Position numbers and translations under genes: made by a program. From an uncultured Collinsella sp. (lineage in GTDB: Bacteria > Actinomycetota > Coriobacteriia > Coriobacteriales > Coriobacteriaceae), in the NCBI GenBank assembly GCA_900541875.1, contig UQLF01000007.1, positions 1 to 64,000 of the forward strand: 64,000 nt of DNA, read 5' to 3'. Positions 25,333-33,669 of this stretch are shown here, piece by piece (positions within the stretch are counted from its first letter, which is position 1; every line of letters begins with the position of its first letter). The notes below the pieces were generated by a model, which saw only the letters and a list, made by a program, of their open reading frames with translations, did no database searches and was not told where the DNA came from.

Positions 25333-27249
25333 ATGGTCGCATTCGATCGCAACCCGCAAGACTTCAAGTATCTGCGCCTGCTGTCGAGACAGTTCCCCAC
25401 CGAACAATCCGCGTTTACCGAAATTATCAACCTCTCGGCCATCCTCAACCTGCCCAAAGGCACCGAGCATTTTATGAGCGACGTGCACGGCGAGTACGAA
25501 GCCTTTATGCACATCCTCAACAACTGCTCGGGCGTCGTGCGCGAACATGTCGACGAGATCTTTGGCGACACGCTCACCTTTGACGAAAAGGGCGAGCTGT
25601 GCACGCTCATCTACTACCCGCGCGAGAAGATCGAGCTGGTCCGCAGCCAGCGCGAGGACTCGCCAACCTGGTACAAGACGATGCTTGACCAGCTCATCAT
25701 GGTCGCACGCTCGCTTTCGAGCCGCTACACGCGCTCCAAGGTGCGTAAGGCCATCCCGCGCGATTACGCCTACATCATCGACGAGTTGCTGCACACGCAC
25801 CCGGACGAGAACAACTATCGCGTGCGCTATCACGAGCGCATCGTGGAGTCCATCCTGGAGACCGCCAGCGCCGACGACTTTATCGAGTCGCTCGCCTCAC
25901 TCATCAAGCGCCTGGCCGTCGACCACCTGCACCTGGTGGGCGACATCTTCGACCGCGGCGGCGGCGCGGCCAAGATTATGGACCGCCTGCTCACCTACCA
26001 TTCGCTCGACATCCAGTGGGGCAACCACGACCTGCTGTGGATGGGCGCTGCGGCCGGTGAGCCCGCCTGCATCGCCACGGTGCTGCGCAACAACCTGCGC
26101 TACGACAATTACGAGATCCTCGAGAACGATTACGGTATCTCGCTGCGCGAGCTCGTCGCCTTTGCCGATGCCACCTACACCGCCGGTGAGTCCATCACTC
26201 CGCTGATAAAGGCTATCAACGTGCTGCTCTTTAAACTCGAGGGCCAGATTATCCAGCGCCACCCCGAGTTCGATATGACCGACCGCCTGTTACTCGACAA
26301 GATCAATCACGACACCGGCACGGTCACGCTCGCCGACGGCAGCGTGTGGCCGCTCACGACCAACGACTTCCCCACCGTCGACCCGGCAGACCCCTATACG
26401 CTCACGCCCCAGGAGCAGCACATCATCGACAAGCTCGTGTCCGAGTTTGTCACCGCCGATCACCTGCATCGCCATATCGATTTCCTCTTTTCCCACGGCT
26501 CGATGTACAAGGTCGCCAACGGCAACCTGCTCTTCCACGGCTGCGTTCCGCTCAACGAAGACGGCACCTTTAGCAGCATGAACTGTCTGGGCACCTGGCA
26601 CGCTGGCCGCGATTATCTCGATTTTTGCGACCACATCGCCCGCCGCGCCTGGCGCGTGGGCGACCGCGATGCCCTCGACTGGATGTGGTACCTGTGGATT
26701 GGCTTCAATTCACCCGCCAGCGGGCGCCTGGTGCGTACCTTTGAGCGCGCCTATATCGCCGATAAGAGCACCTGGGTCGAGCCGATGGACCCGTACTTTA
26801 CGCTTACCAAGTCGCCCTCGGTCTGCGATGACATCATGCGCGAGTTTGGCGTCGCGCCCATGGCATGCTCGCCGACCGGCCACATCATCAACGGCCATAC
26901 ACCCGTCAAGACCACCAAGGGCGAGCAGCCCATCCGCGCCAACGGCAAACTGCTGGTCATCGATGGCGGTTTCTGCCGCGCTTACCATCCCAAGACGGGT
27001 ATCGCCGGCTATACACTCATCTCGAGCTCACGCGGATGCCGTCTCAAGTCGCATCAGGCCTTTACCACCGTCGCCGAAGCGCTCACACGCAACATCGACA
27101 TCGAGAGCGAGACGAACCGTTTTGACGAGGCAGACCGTCGCCGCATGGTGAGCGACACCGATACTGGCGCCAAGATTCGCAGCCAGATCCAGGACCTGCG
27201 CCAGCTGCTCGATGCATATAGAAACGGTGCTATCGAAGAGCGCGCCTAG
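25333..27249 (+). CDS. fbp: Class III fructose-1,6-bisphosphatase
   Basis: A 638-residue Firmicutes-type (class III) FBPase that dephosphorylates fructose-1,6-bisphosphate for gluconeogenesis. It belongs to the calcineurin-like metallophosphatases: SDVHGEYEAF (residue about 45), GDIFDRGGG (about 205) and GNHDLLW (about 235) supply the metal ligands, with GHTPVKTTKGEQP near the C-terminus. Length is normal for the class. The ATG at 25333 follows GGAAGGTG. Control may act through the palindrome just upstream. Confidence 0.96.
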   Translation: MVAFDRNPQDFKYLRLLSRQFPTEQSAFTEIINLSAILNLPKGTEHFMSDVHGEYEAFMHILNNCSGVVREHVDEIFGDTLTFDEKGELCTLIYYPREKIELVRSQREDSPTWYKTMLDQLIMVARSLSSRYTRSKVRKAIPRDYAYIIDELLHTHPDENNYRVRYHERIVESILETASADDFIESLASLIKRLAVDHLHLVGDIFDRGGGAAKIMDRLLTYHSLDIQWGNHDLLWMGAAAGEPACIATVLRNNLRYDNYEILENDYGISLRELVAFADATYTAGESITPLIKAINVLLFKLEGQIIQRHPEFDMTDRLLLDKINHDTGTVTLADGSVWPLTTNDFPTVDPADPYTLTPQEQHIIDKLVSEFVTADHLHRHIDFLFSHGSMYKVANGNLLFHGCVPLNEDGTFSSMNCLGTWHAGRDYLDFCDHIARRAWRVGDRDALDWMWYLWIGFNSPASGRLVRTFERAYIADKSTWVEPMDPYFTLTKSPSVCDDIMREFGVAPMACSPTGHIINGHTPVKTTKGEQPIRANGKLLVIDGGFCRAYHPKTGIAGYTLISSSRGCRLKSHQAFTTVAEALTRNIDIESETNRFDEADRRRMVSDTDTGAKIRSQIQDLRQLLDAYRNGAIEERA

Positions 27250-27327
27250 CACCACCCGTGGGGATTGGCTAAACTTGCTGAGTTTGTCATCCCCACGGCG
27301 CCCCGGCGCCACCCTAAGGCAGGTACC

Positions 27328-27723
27328 ATGCAAAAGCTCCTTGCGCAGATCATGAAGTTTGGCGTCGTCGGCGTCATTGCCACCGTCATCGACTTTGGCA
27401 TCATGAATCTGCTCCATTATGGCCTGGGCCTCAACATCCTAATCGCCAACACCAGCGGCTTTATCATCTCACTCATCTTTAACTACCTCGCAAGCATGAA
27501 GTACGTGTTTGCGCACAAGGAAGGCATGAGCCGCCGCCGCGAGTTCATCATCTTTGTCGTGCTGTCCGTAATCGGCTTGGCACTCAACGACGGTATCGTG
27601 CTGACACTCAACGCCGGCCTGGGACTCGAGGCCAATATCGCCAAGATCTGCGCAACCGCGCTTGTCATGGTCTACAACTTTGTGACCCGAAAGATCTTCC
27701 TGGAGGGAGACGAGACCAAGTAG
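27328..27723 (+). CDS. GtrA family membrane protein (copy 1)
   Basis: 131 residues with four membrane helices. GtrA-family proteins are thought to flip or carry polyprenyl-phosphate-linked sugars for cell-envelope glycosylation. Family landmarks are KFGVVGVIATVIDF, FNYLASMKYVF and YNFVTRKIFLEG near the C-terminus. It lies 78 bases after fbp. It is strongly similar to the next gene, so the pair arose by tandem duplication. No glycosyltransferase partner is adjacent. Confidence 0.9.
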   Translation: MQKLLAQIMKFGVVGVIATVIDFGIMNLLHYGLGLNILIANTSGFIISLIFNYLASMKYVFAHKEGMSRRREFIIFVVLSVIGLALNDGIVLTLNAGLGLEANIAKICATALVMVYNFVTRKIFLEGDETK

Positions 27724-27744
27724 CTCGGCCTCCTCGTTGCACTA

Positions 27745-27800
27745 CGGGGCCCACGGACGACGTGCGTCGAGCGCTGCGTTGTTCGTGGGCCTTGCTCGTT
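27745..27800 (+). terminator. Hairpin between the two gtrA genes
   Basis: 15-nt arms (27748-27762 and 27777-27791). Pairs three and six from the inner end are G-U only if the plus strand is transcribed, so the hairpin is stable as plus-strand RNA. TTGCTCGTTT follows. It is probably a terminator for fbp/gtrA1. Confidence 0.65.
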
Positions 27801-27942
27801 TACGGAAGGATTTACAACGTTTGCGGATTGTCTCTTGCAAATTTGGCGAGTTCGTATAGTTCTTGGCAAAGCCCTTACGTTTCCCCTGCAAAAGCTCTAA
27901 AGTATCCTCTGCTCGATTCATCAACGCATTGGATGTGATTAC

Positions 27943-28350
27943 GTGCGCAAGGCACTGGCACAACCTCATACTAAGCAATTCCTCAAGTTCGCTGTCGTGG
28001 GTCTTATCTCCTTTGGCATCGACTGGGGCATGCTCATTGCGCTCGTCGAGCTGTTCCATCTCGACTTTTTGATGAGCACCACGATCTCGTTTATCACGTC
28101 CGTCGTGGTCAACTACTGGCTCAGCATGAAGTACGTGTTCGACCATCGCGAGGGCATGAGCCGCAAGCGCGAGTTCACGATCTTCACCATCCTGTCGGTG
28201 ATTGGTTTGGGTCTCAACGACCTGTACATGTTTGTGGGCGTCACGTTTTTGAGCATCGGCTACCAGGCCATGAAGGCCATCGCAACGTTCCTCGTCACCT
28301 GGTACAACTACTTCAGCCGCCGCTTCTTCCTCGAGGGCGCACGGTCGTAG
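27943..28350 (+). CDS. GtrA family membrane protein (copy 2)
   Basis: 135 residues with four membrane helices, a paralogue of the preceding gene. Shared landmarks are KFAVVGLISFGIDW, NYWLSMKYVFDHREGMSRKRE and the FSRRFFLEG ending. It starts with GTG at 27943, and the ribosome site is weak. Because a terminator-like hairpin separates the copies, they may be expressed separately. A partner glycosyltransferase or glycan is not apparent. Confidence 0.88.
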   Translation: MRKALAQPHTKQFLKFAVVGLISFGIDWGMLIALVELFHLDFLMSTTISFITSVVVNYWLSMKYVFDHREGMSRKREFTIFTILSVIGLGLNDLYMFVGVTFLSIGYQAMKAIATFLVTWYNYFSRRFFLEGARS

Positions 28351-28375
28351 TCGATCACTATTTGCTTGAATGTAT

Positions 28376-28411
28376 AACCGGTTGGAATTCCCGTTCCAAC
28401 CGGTTTTTGTT
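28376..28411 (+). terminator. Terminator after gtrA copy 2
   Basis: Perfect 12-bp arms AACCGGTTGGAA and TTCCAACCGGTT (28376-28387 and 28394-28405) followed by TTTGTTT. Confidence 0.9.
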
Positions 28412-28445
28412 TGCCGAGTGACCCGGCGACCCAGTCCTCTACGCA

Positions 28446-28484
28446 TGAAAAACGGGCAGCCCGGATGTTTGTCCGAACCGCCCG
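28446..28484 (-). terminator. Terminator of the DUF4430 operon
   Basis: On the minus strand, CGGGCGGTTCGGA pairs with TCCGGGCTGCCCG around CAAACA (one mismatch region), followed by TTTTTC. It lies about 25 bases after the stop of the single-DUF4430 gene. Confidence 0.85.
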
Positions 28485-28507
28485 TCTGGCGCGCTATGTC
28501 GAGGCCT

Positions 28508-29446
28508 CTAGCCTGTAACGTAATACCAGACTACGTTGTCACCGTTTGAGAGAACGTAGTTGCTGCAGGCCGTCATGGGCGTTGTGCCGTTGACGGAGTA
28601 CATCCAGCCGCTCGTGCCGCCGTGCTGTTTCTCGGCCAAACCACCAATCGCGGAGACATACGTGCCGTACGACGAGCCATGTGCGTTGACAGAAAGGCCC
28701 AGCGCGCACAGGGCATCGTAGACGGTAGCGCCTTCGTTAAAGGTAAAGGTGCCACCAGAGGACACAGGATTGCCCACGGCGCTCGATGTGACCGAAACCG
28801 TCACCGTTACGTAGCTAGGCTGCTGCGAGCTGCCCTGGTCGCCAGTAGAGGCGTTGCCGTTATCGGGGGCAGAAGATGCCCCGCTGGATGAGGAGGAGGC
28901 GCCAGGCGTAGAGCCGGCCCCGCCAGAAGAAGTCGAGTTCTGAGAAGTCGACTGATTACCGTCGGTCTTTTTATTGCTGTTCTTCTCTCCAGACTTCTTG
29001 CCATCCTTGTCTTCGGACTTTTTGCTATCCGAGCCCTTGTTTGATTCCTTGTCCGAAGACTCGGACTCCTTCTTAGAGTCAGATTTATCCGAACCCTTAG
29101 ACTCGTCGTTCGCACCATCCGAAGATTTGGAATCCTTGGAGCCAGCTTTACCCGAAGCGACGGTCGAGTCAGACCCCTTGGCGTCCTTCGCGACGACGCT
29201 CTCCCCCGTCACGGTCTGAACGATCCAGTCAATGGACCAGGCGCCGCTCTCGGAAGGATGGACGAAGCCCAGCGATATGACAATTAGCGCAACGCACGCG
29301 GCGGTCAGGACGCCAGTAAGCGCCTTCCGTCGAGGGGCGGACGCCGCCGAAGCGGCGCCCTGTTGCTTTGCATCGTCGAACTGAATGAACGAGGAATTTG
29401 GTTGCTTGGGGTCAGCGTCCTTGGATTTATTGGACACAGTCCTCAC
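28508..29446 (-). CDS. Membrane-anchored DUF4430 (transcobalamin-like) surface protein
   Basis: 312 residues. Cytoplasmic residues 1-40, a membrane helix (about 43-62), then a long Ser/Lys/Asp/Gly-rich spacer (80-205) and one C-terminal DUF4430 domain (about 210-312). The domain holds the typical VTVTV strand, EGATVYDAL, YGTYVSAI, SGWMYSVNG and GDNVVWYY elements. DUF4430 is related to the C-terminal domain of transcobalamin and intrinsic factor, which caps bound cobalamin. GTG at 29446 directly abuts the stop of the upstream gene; a GTG three codons later has a better-spaced GAGG. It is in one operon with the large surface protein under a cobalamin riboswitch, so it is probably a membrane-proximal cobalamin binder. 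Confidence 0.88.
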   Translation of the reverse strand: MRTVSNKSKDADPKQPNSSFIQFDDAKQQGAASAASAPRRKALTGVLTAACVALIVISLGFVHPSESGAWSIDWIVQTVTGESVVAKDAKGSDSTVASGKAGSKDSKSSDGANDESKGSDKSDSKKESESSDKESNKGSDSKKSEDKDGKKSGEKNSNKKTDGNQSTSQNSTSSGGAGSTPGASSSSSGASSAPDNGNASTGDQGSSQQPSYVTVTVSVTSSAVGNPVSSGGTFTFNEGATVYDALCALGLSVNAHGSSYGTYVSAIGGLAEKQHGGTSGWMYSVNGTTPMTACSNYVLSNGDNVVWYYVTG

Positions 29447-32400
29447 CTACCGACGTTTGGTGAACACGAACACGCCGACGATGGCGAGACCGATGACGCC
29501 GGCGGCAACGCCAACAATGGCGAGCGGATTGGCGCCAGTCTCCTGCTCGGAAGCACTAGAGGGCTTCTTAGCAGTGGTCGTGGAAGCAGCACCCGTATCG
29601 GACTTGGAATCGGACTTCTTGTCGGACTTGCTGTCCTTTTTGTCAGACTTCTTGTCAGACTTCTTCTCGTCCTTCTTATCGGACTTATCGGAGTCCTTCT
29701 TGTTGGACTTGTTGTCCTTGGTCTCGGTCTTGGTCGACACCGTCGTCTTGGTCATCGGCTTATGACCCGGAACGACAGCGCCGCCAGTCTGCTGGCCCTT
29801 CGTGCCGGAGCCGGAACCCGTGCCCGTGCCAGCGCCAGCACCGGAACCGTTGCCAGCGCCACCATTGCCGCCATTGGAGCCAGAACCGCCATTGCCGCCA
29901 GGGTTAACAGCATTCTTGGTCCACTTGGCATACAGCGTCAGATCGGCCGTCACCGGCGTACTGAAGTCATACGCCTGCGTGCAAGCCTCATCGGTGAACC
30001 AACCGCCGAAAGTGTAGCCATCGCGCGTCGGATCGGCCGGCTTGACCAGCTTGCCGTCGGCCGTAGCAACAAACTTAGTGTCGCAAGCAGACCCGCCGTT
30101 GGAATTAAAGGCAACCGTCCAAGACTCAAGGGCCCCGAGCTTGAACAGCGTGCCCGAATCATTGATGTAGTACAGGTTGCCAGATGCATCGGCAATGACC
30201 GGAGAGTCACAGTACTGGTAATGGCCAGCCGCATCATAAATCTGCGTCGCCTCTGCATCGCCGAGCGTATAGCGATACACGCCACCACCAGCAGAGTAGT
30301 TGACGTAATCCTTGCTATCCGCGCTGTTAACGGTGAAGTACACATGGGTCTTGCCACCCTGAACACTCACCAGCGGAGTAGCGGCAATACCGTTGAGGCC
30401 ACCCGGCAGCGCCTCGCCGTCAGCAGCAGCGACCATCGTGGTCTTACCCGTCTTCAGGTTATAGAGAACCAGAGCAGAGCCCGTAGCCGTCTGTCCGCCG
30501 ACAATCAGATTGTCACCAGACACCGCAGGGGCGCTCAGATTATTCGTAAGGCCCAGATCAACCGTCTTCTGTTCACTCAGCACGCCCTTCGCCGAAAGCG
30601 AAATCACATGGAGCTTTCCGTCGTGCGTCATCTGATAGAAGGTCGAACCATTGGACGGATCGGCAATGCAATCAGCATTTGCGACAGCGCCGAGCTTCAT
30701 GGTCGAAACGACATCGCCCGTCGTCTTATCAATGCACTTAAGCGTACCCGCGCTCGTAGGAACGATGGCATACTTATCCGTCAAAGCCGCACCAGTCCAG
30801 TAATAGCCCTCGGCAGGGTCGATGTTCTGCCAAGAAACTTCGCCCGTGGCAATCTTGATACGCTTAAGGGAGCCGTTGCCGTAGGTCGCGTTGTAGTTCT
30901 CGTCATACGAAATATCGACCGTACCAACATAGACGTACTCGCCGTCCGAAACGACGGTGCAGGAGCTCTGCGTCAAGTCCGTCAAACCAGGCGTCAGCCA
31001 CTTGCAGATCAGCTTGTCTGCAGTAATCGCCTGGACCGCACCGCCGTTGAGCGGAACGATGATAAGGCCATTGGTATAGATCGGACGAGAGGTATAGCTC
31101 ACCTTGGAGGCAAGCGGCGCAGAGGCAACCTTTTTGCCCGTTGACGAATCGATCTTAATGAGCTCGTTCTCGGTCGCGATGTACACAAAGCCGTTAGCGA
31201 TGACAGGTTCGCTGCAGTTGGCATACTGCTGACCAGACTCGGCCTTCCAATCGAAGGCCCACTTAAGACCGGCGGCCTGCGCAGGCGTCTTGGCATCCGT
31301 TACGGTCGAACCGTTGCCACTGTTGCCGTATCCGGCCCACTCGGCATTCCAATCAGGAGTCGTCGCATTCGGGTCCACGACAATCTTGTCGGGATCGGGC
31401 ATGGCCGAATCGTCGGTGGTATAGGCAAGCGTAACCTTATCGCCGCTCTTGAGCGTAATCTGATTGGCGCAGAGTAAGGAGGGCTCTCCATTGATATACA
31501 GGTGCCAATATTTATTGGTCGTAGCATCCCAGACATACGGCTTGTGATCGAACGGCGAAGTGATGGAATTCAGGAACCAGTACTCACCACTCTGGGAACC
31601 GTTGTACGTAACGCCCTTGGCCTTCAGAACCGTCTCAATAAGGTTCTGGGCAGTAGAGCCTTCGGGCAGAGAAACATTGCTTGCCGAGCCCCAGCGAGTA
31701 TTGTTGCCGTTGACATCGGGACCGATAACATCGACAGACCCAAGAACCTGGCCAGGAAGGGCATCGGCGTCAGCACCATACATAAAGGTGACGGCGTCAC
31801 CCTCTTGGAGCTCGTAGGCACCGGCGCCAACGTCGGCGAACTTGCCATTTACGTAGAAGCGCCAATAGCTATTGGTCGCAGGATCATACCCATAGGACTT
31901 ACCATCGAACGGCGAAGTAATGCCGTTGAGGAACCAGCCCCAAGACGATTCGCCAGCATCGAGAGTAAGGCCGGTCTGCTCAAGGAGATCCTTGGCAGTA
32001 GAGCCCGCCTTGAGACTCGTCTGGCCCGTCGAAGCCCAAACCTGCTGCTTGCCATCCTTGTCCTTACCGAGGACCTGAACCGAAGCATGGACAGAATCGG
32101 AAGGCAGCTGGTCGCCCCAGCCACCGTAGAACCACGTGACGGTATCGCCGGCATGGATGGTGACATTGTCTGCCGTATAGTCGCTCGACTTGCCGTTGAT
32201 GAACAGCTGCCAATAGGTCGAATAATCGAACGGCGTACCCAGCTCAACGCCGTTGTACTTAAGGCTCAGAATGAAGGAGCCCGCAGCAACGGCGTCGATG
32301 CCATTCGCCTCGAGCGCGACCTTCGTAAGATCAAGCGCGCTCGAGCCGGACGTCACCACATACTGCGTGTTATCGACCCAAGTCTGAGTCTTGCCCTGGG

Positions 32401-33238
32401 CATCGCGACCAATGACGGTCACATTTGCGGCAACCTGGTCCTTAACGACAGGGGACGCGCTACCAACCGTATAGGCAAACTCAATCTTCTGCCCCTGGGT
32501 GAGCTTAACGCTGCTCGCGCCAACCGAGGAAGACGCGCCGTCGATGAACAGCTGCCAGAAGGCGTAAGTCGTCGGATCGTAGGCAAGCGTGCGGCCATCT
32601 GTCGGGGACGTAATGCTTTTGAGGTAGAAGCCGTATGCCGTGTTCGGTTCGTAATCCGCTTTAAAGCCCGTCTTCTGCTGCAGCTTAACGAAGGCATCCG
32701 CAGCCGTCGAGCCCTCGTCGAGCTTAAGCTGCGTAGGTGCCACCCAGGTCTGAGCCCTGCCGTCGGCATCGGTGCCGACAATCGAGAACGAGACCTCGAC
32801 CTGCTTCTTGGCAGCATCGCCGGTTTCTGTCGGGTTCTCTGTCTGGACGGCAGTCGCGGCGGCAGATCCTGCTTGGCCAGTGGATGCCGTCGAAGACTGT
32901 TCGCTCGTGGCAGGGCTCTCCCCCGTCGCTGAGCCTTCGTCGCCAGTTGCTGCCTCTGTTGTAGCGGCACTAGCTGCAGGCGCGCTCCCGGAATCCGAAG
33001 CCTCGGCGCCGCTCTGCTCAGCGGCACCGCCCGCAAGCGCTGCGTCCTCGCCCGGCGTCGTAGCCTGAGCCACGGCCCCGGCAATGCCCTCGGCGCCCTC
33101 GGCCCACAGCTGAGCCGGCGTGGTGCTGAAGGCCATCGCGAAGGCCAGGAATGCCACCAGGCCGCGCTTGGCTACGCCGCGTGCAATTGCGCCACGGCGA
33201 TGCGAGACGCGCTGGCGCTCGTCCTCAATCATATCCAT
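29447..33238 (-). CDS. Giant surface protein: four DUF4430 repeats plus beta-propeller
   Basis: 1263 residues. Signal peptide (about 1-46, hydrophobic core 26-40), low-complexity Ser/Thr/Ala linker (60-140), then four DUF4430-like repeats (about 147-256, 269-372, 383-488, 499-606). Each repeat has a YW-x-(L/F)-(F/Y)-x-NG-type core and a GD-x-V-x-(W/F/L)-x-Y close. A PQQ-like beta-propeller (650-1037) and one InlB/Flg_new-type repeat (1039-1107, GYTFGGWF) follow, then a Gly-rich linker, a Lys/Asp/Ser-rich wall-spanning stretch and a C-terminal helix with FTKRR. The sorting motif is not a clear LPxTG (SEQETGANP precedes the helix). The ATG at 33238 follows AGGAG and fits the signal peptide; an ATG at 33319 has GGGGG and cannot be excluded. 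It lies behind a cobalamin riboswitch. Confidence 0.9.
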   Translation of the reverse strand: MDMIEDERQRVSHRRGAIARGVAKRGLVAFLAFAMAFSTTPAQLWAEGAEGIAGAVAQATTPGEDAALAGGAAEQSGAEASDSGSAPAASAATTEAATGDEGSATGESPATSEQSSTASTGQAGSAAATAVQTENPTETGDAAKKQVEVSFSIVGTDADGRAQTWVAPTQLKLDEGSTAADAFVKLQQKTGFKADYEPNTAYGFYLKSITSPTDGRTLAYDPTTYAFWQLFIDGASSSVGASSVKLTQGQKIEFAYTVGSASPVVKDQVAANVTVIGRDAQGKTQTWVDNTQYVVTSGSSALDLTKVALEANGIDAVAAGSFILSLKYNGVELGTPFDYSTYWQLFINGKSSDYTADNVTIHAGDTVTWFYGGWGDQLPSDSVHASVQVLGKDKDGKQQVWASTGQTSLKAGSTAKDLLEQTGLTLDAGESSWGWFLNGITSPFDGKSYGYDPATNSYWRFYVNGKFADVGAGAYELQEGDAVTFMYGADADALPGQVLGSVDVIGPDVNGNNTRWGSASNVSLPEGSTAQNLIETVLKAKGVTYNGSQSGEYWFLNSITSPFDHKPYVWDATTNKYWHLYINGEPSLLCANQITLKSGDKVTLAYTTDDSAMPDPDKIVVDPNATTPDWNAEWAGYGNSGNGSTVTDAKTPAQAAGLKWAFDWKAESGQQYANCSEPVIANGFVYIATENELIKIDSSTGKKVASAPLASKVSYTSRPIYTNGLIIVPLNGGAVQAITADKLICKWLTPGLTDLTQSSCTVVSDGEYVYVGTVDISYDENYNATYGNGSLKRIKIATGEVSWQNIDPAEGYYWTGAALTDKYAIVPTSAGTLKCIDKTTGDVVSTMKLGAVANADCIADPSNGSTFYQMTHDGKLHVISLSAKGVLSEQKTVDLGLTNNLSAPAVSGDNLIVGGQTATGSALVLYNLKTGKTTMVAAADGEALPGGLNGIAATPLVSVQGGKTHVYFTVNSADSKDYVNYSAGGGVYRYTLGDAEATQIYDAAGHYQYCDSPVIADASGNLYYINDSGTLFKLGALESWTVAFNSNGGSACDTKFVATADGKLVKPADPTRDGYTFGGWFTDEACTQAYDFSTPVTADLTLYAKWTKNAVNPGGNGGSGSNGGNGGAGNGSGAGAGTGTGSGSGTKGQQTGGAVVPGHKPMTKTTVSTKTETKDNKSNKKDSDKSDKKDEKKSDKKSDKKDSKSDKKSDSKSDTGAASTTTAKKPSSASEQETGANPLAIVGVAAGVIGLAIVGVFVFTKRR

Positions 33239-33394
33239 TTGTCTCCTACTGTCTGCACTTGGAGCGTTGCCTTGAGGCTGCCCCACGTCATCGCGCATGT
33301 TACGCCCGAGTTCCCCCATCGGGGTCCCCCTTCCCTCCAGAGCCCTATGCACACCGGCGGCATACGCCGCAGCCGCATGCAAGATGGGAGGCGA

Positions 33395-33530
33395 TCCGAC
33401 TTAACCTTAACGGCTCAGGCGCGTCGTCCGATCTGCGACGCGAACATCCCGAGCCAAGAGGAATTACGGTTACTGGTACAGCCGGGGACTTGCACCCCGA
33501 TTCTCCCAAACGCGCAGGAAAACCGTGCGT
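33395..33530 (-). promoter_or_regulatory. Cobalamin riboswitch
   Basis: Read on the minus strand, 33526 to 33400 contains ACGGTTTTCC, GGGAGAATC, GGGGTGCAAGTCCCC and GGCTGTACCAGTAACCGT. This matches the order and wording of the cobalamin aptamer core, with ACGGTT pairing with AACCGT. A long hairpin between GGCTC and GAGCC follows, then TTAAGGTTAAGTCGG in the place of the B12 box. The downstream leader (33239-33395) holds GGGGACCCCGATGGGG near an alternative start codon, a candidate expression platform. Confidence 0.8.
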
Positions 33531-33669
33531 TCGTGCGTCTCCGCACCACCATCTAGGCCATCGATTATTACCGTCAAAATGGTATCACGCAAAAGGGCCC
33601 CGCACACAGGCGAAGCCCAAGGTAAAAGCTATTGTTTGCGATAGGAAAATGCGGTGACGGTCGCAGCCT
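33531..33669. other. Leader/promoter region of the DUF4430 operon
   Basis: With the riboswitch and its downstream leader this makes a 431-base gene-free gap. No other gene or repeat is visible. It must contain the promoter of the riboswitch-controlled operon and the 3' end region of the UbiB-type gene, whose stop is at 33670. Confidence 0.5.

Noticed and set aside
29447..29560. Sortase motif in the large DUF4430 protein
   Set aside because: SEQETGANP precedes the C-terminal helix, but it lacks the L-P or L-A start of known motifs, so anchoring by sortase is not claimed.
29363..31144. A 593-codon open frame on the plus strand
   Set aside because: It is antisense to the large DUF4430 protein and low in complexity, with no recognisable domain.
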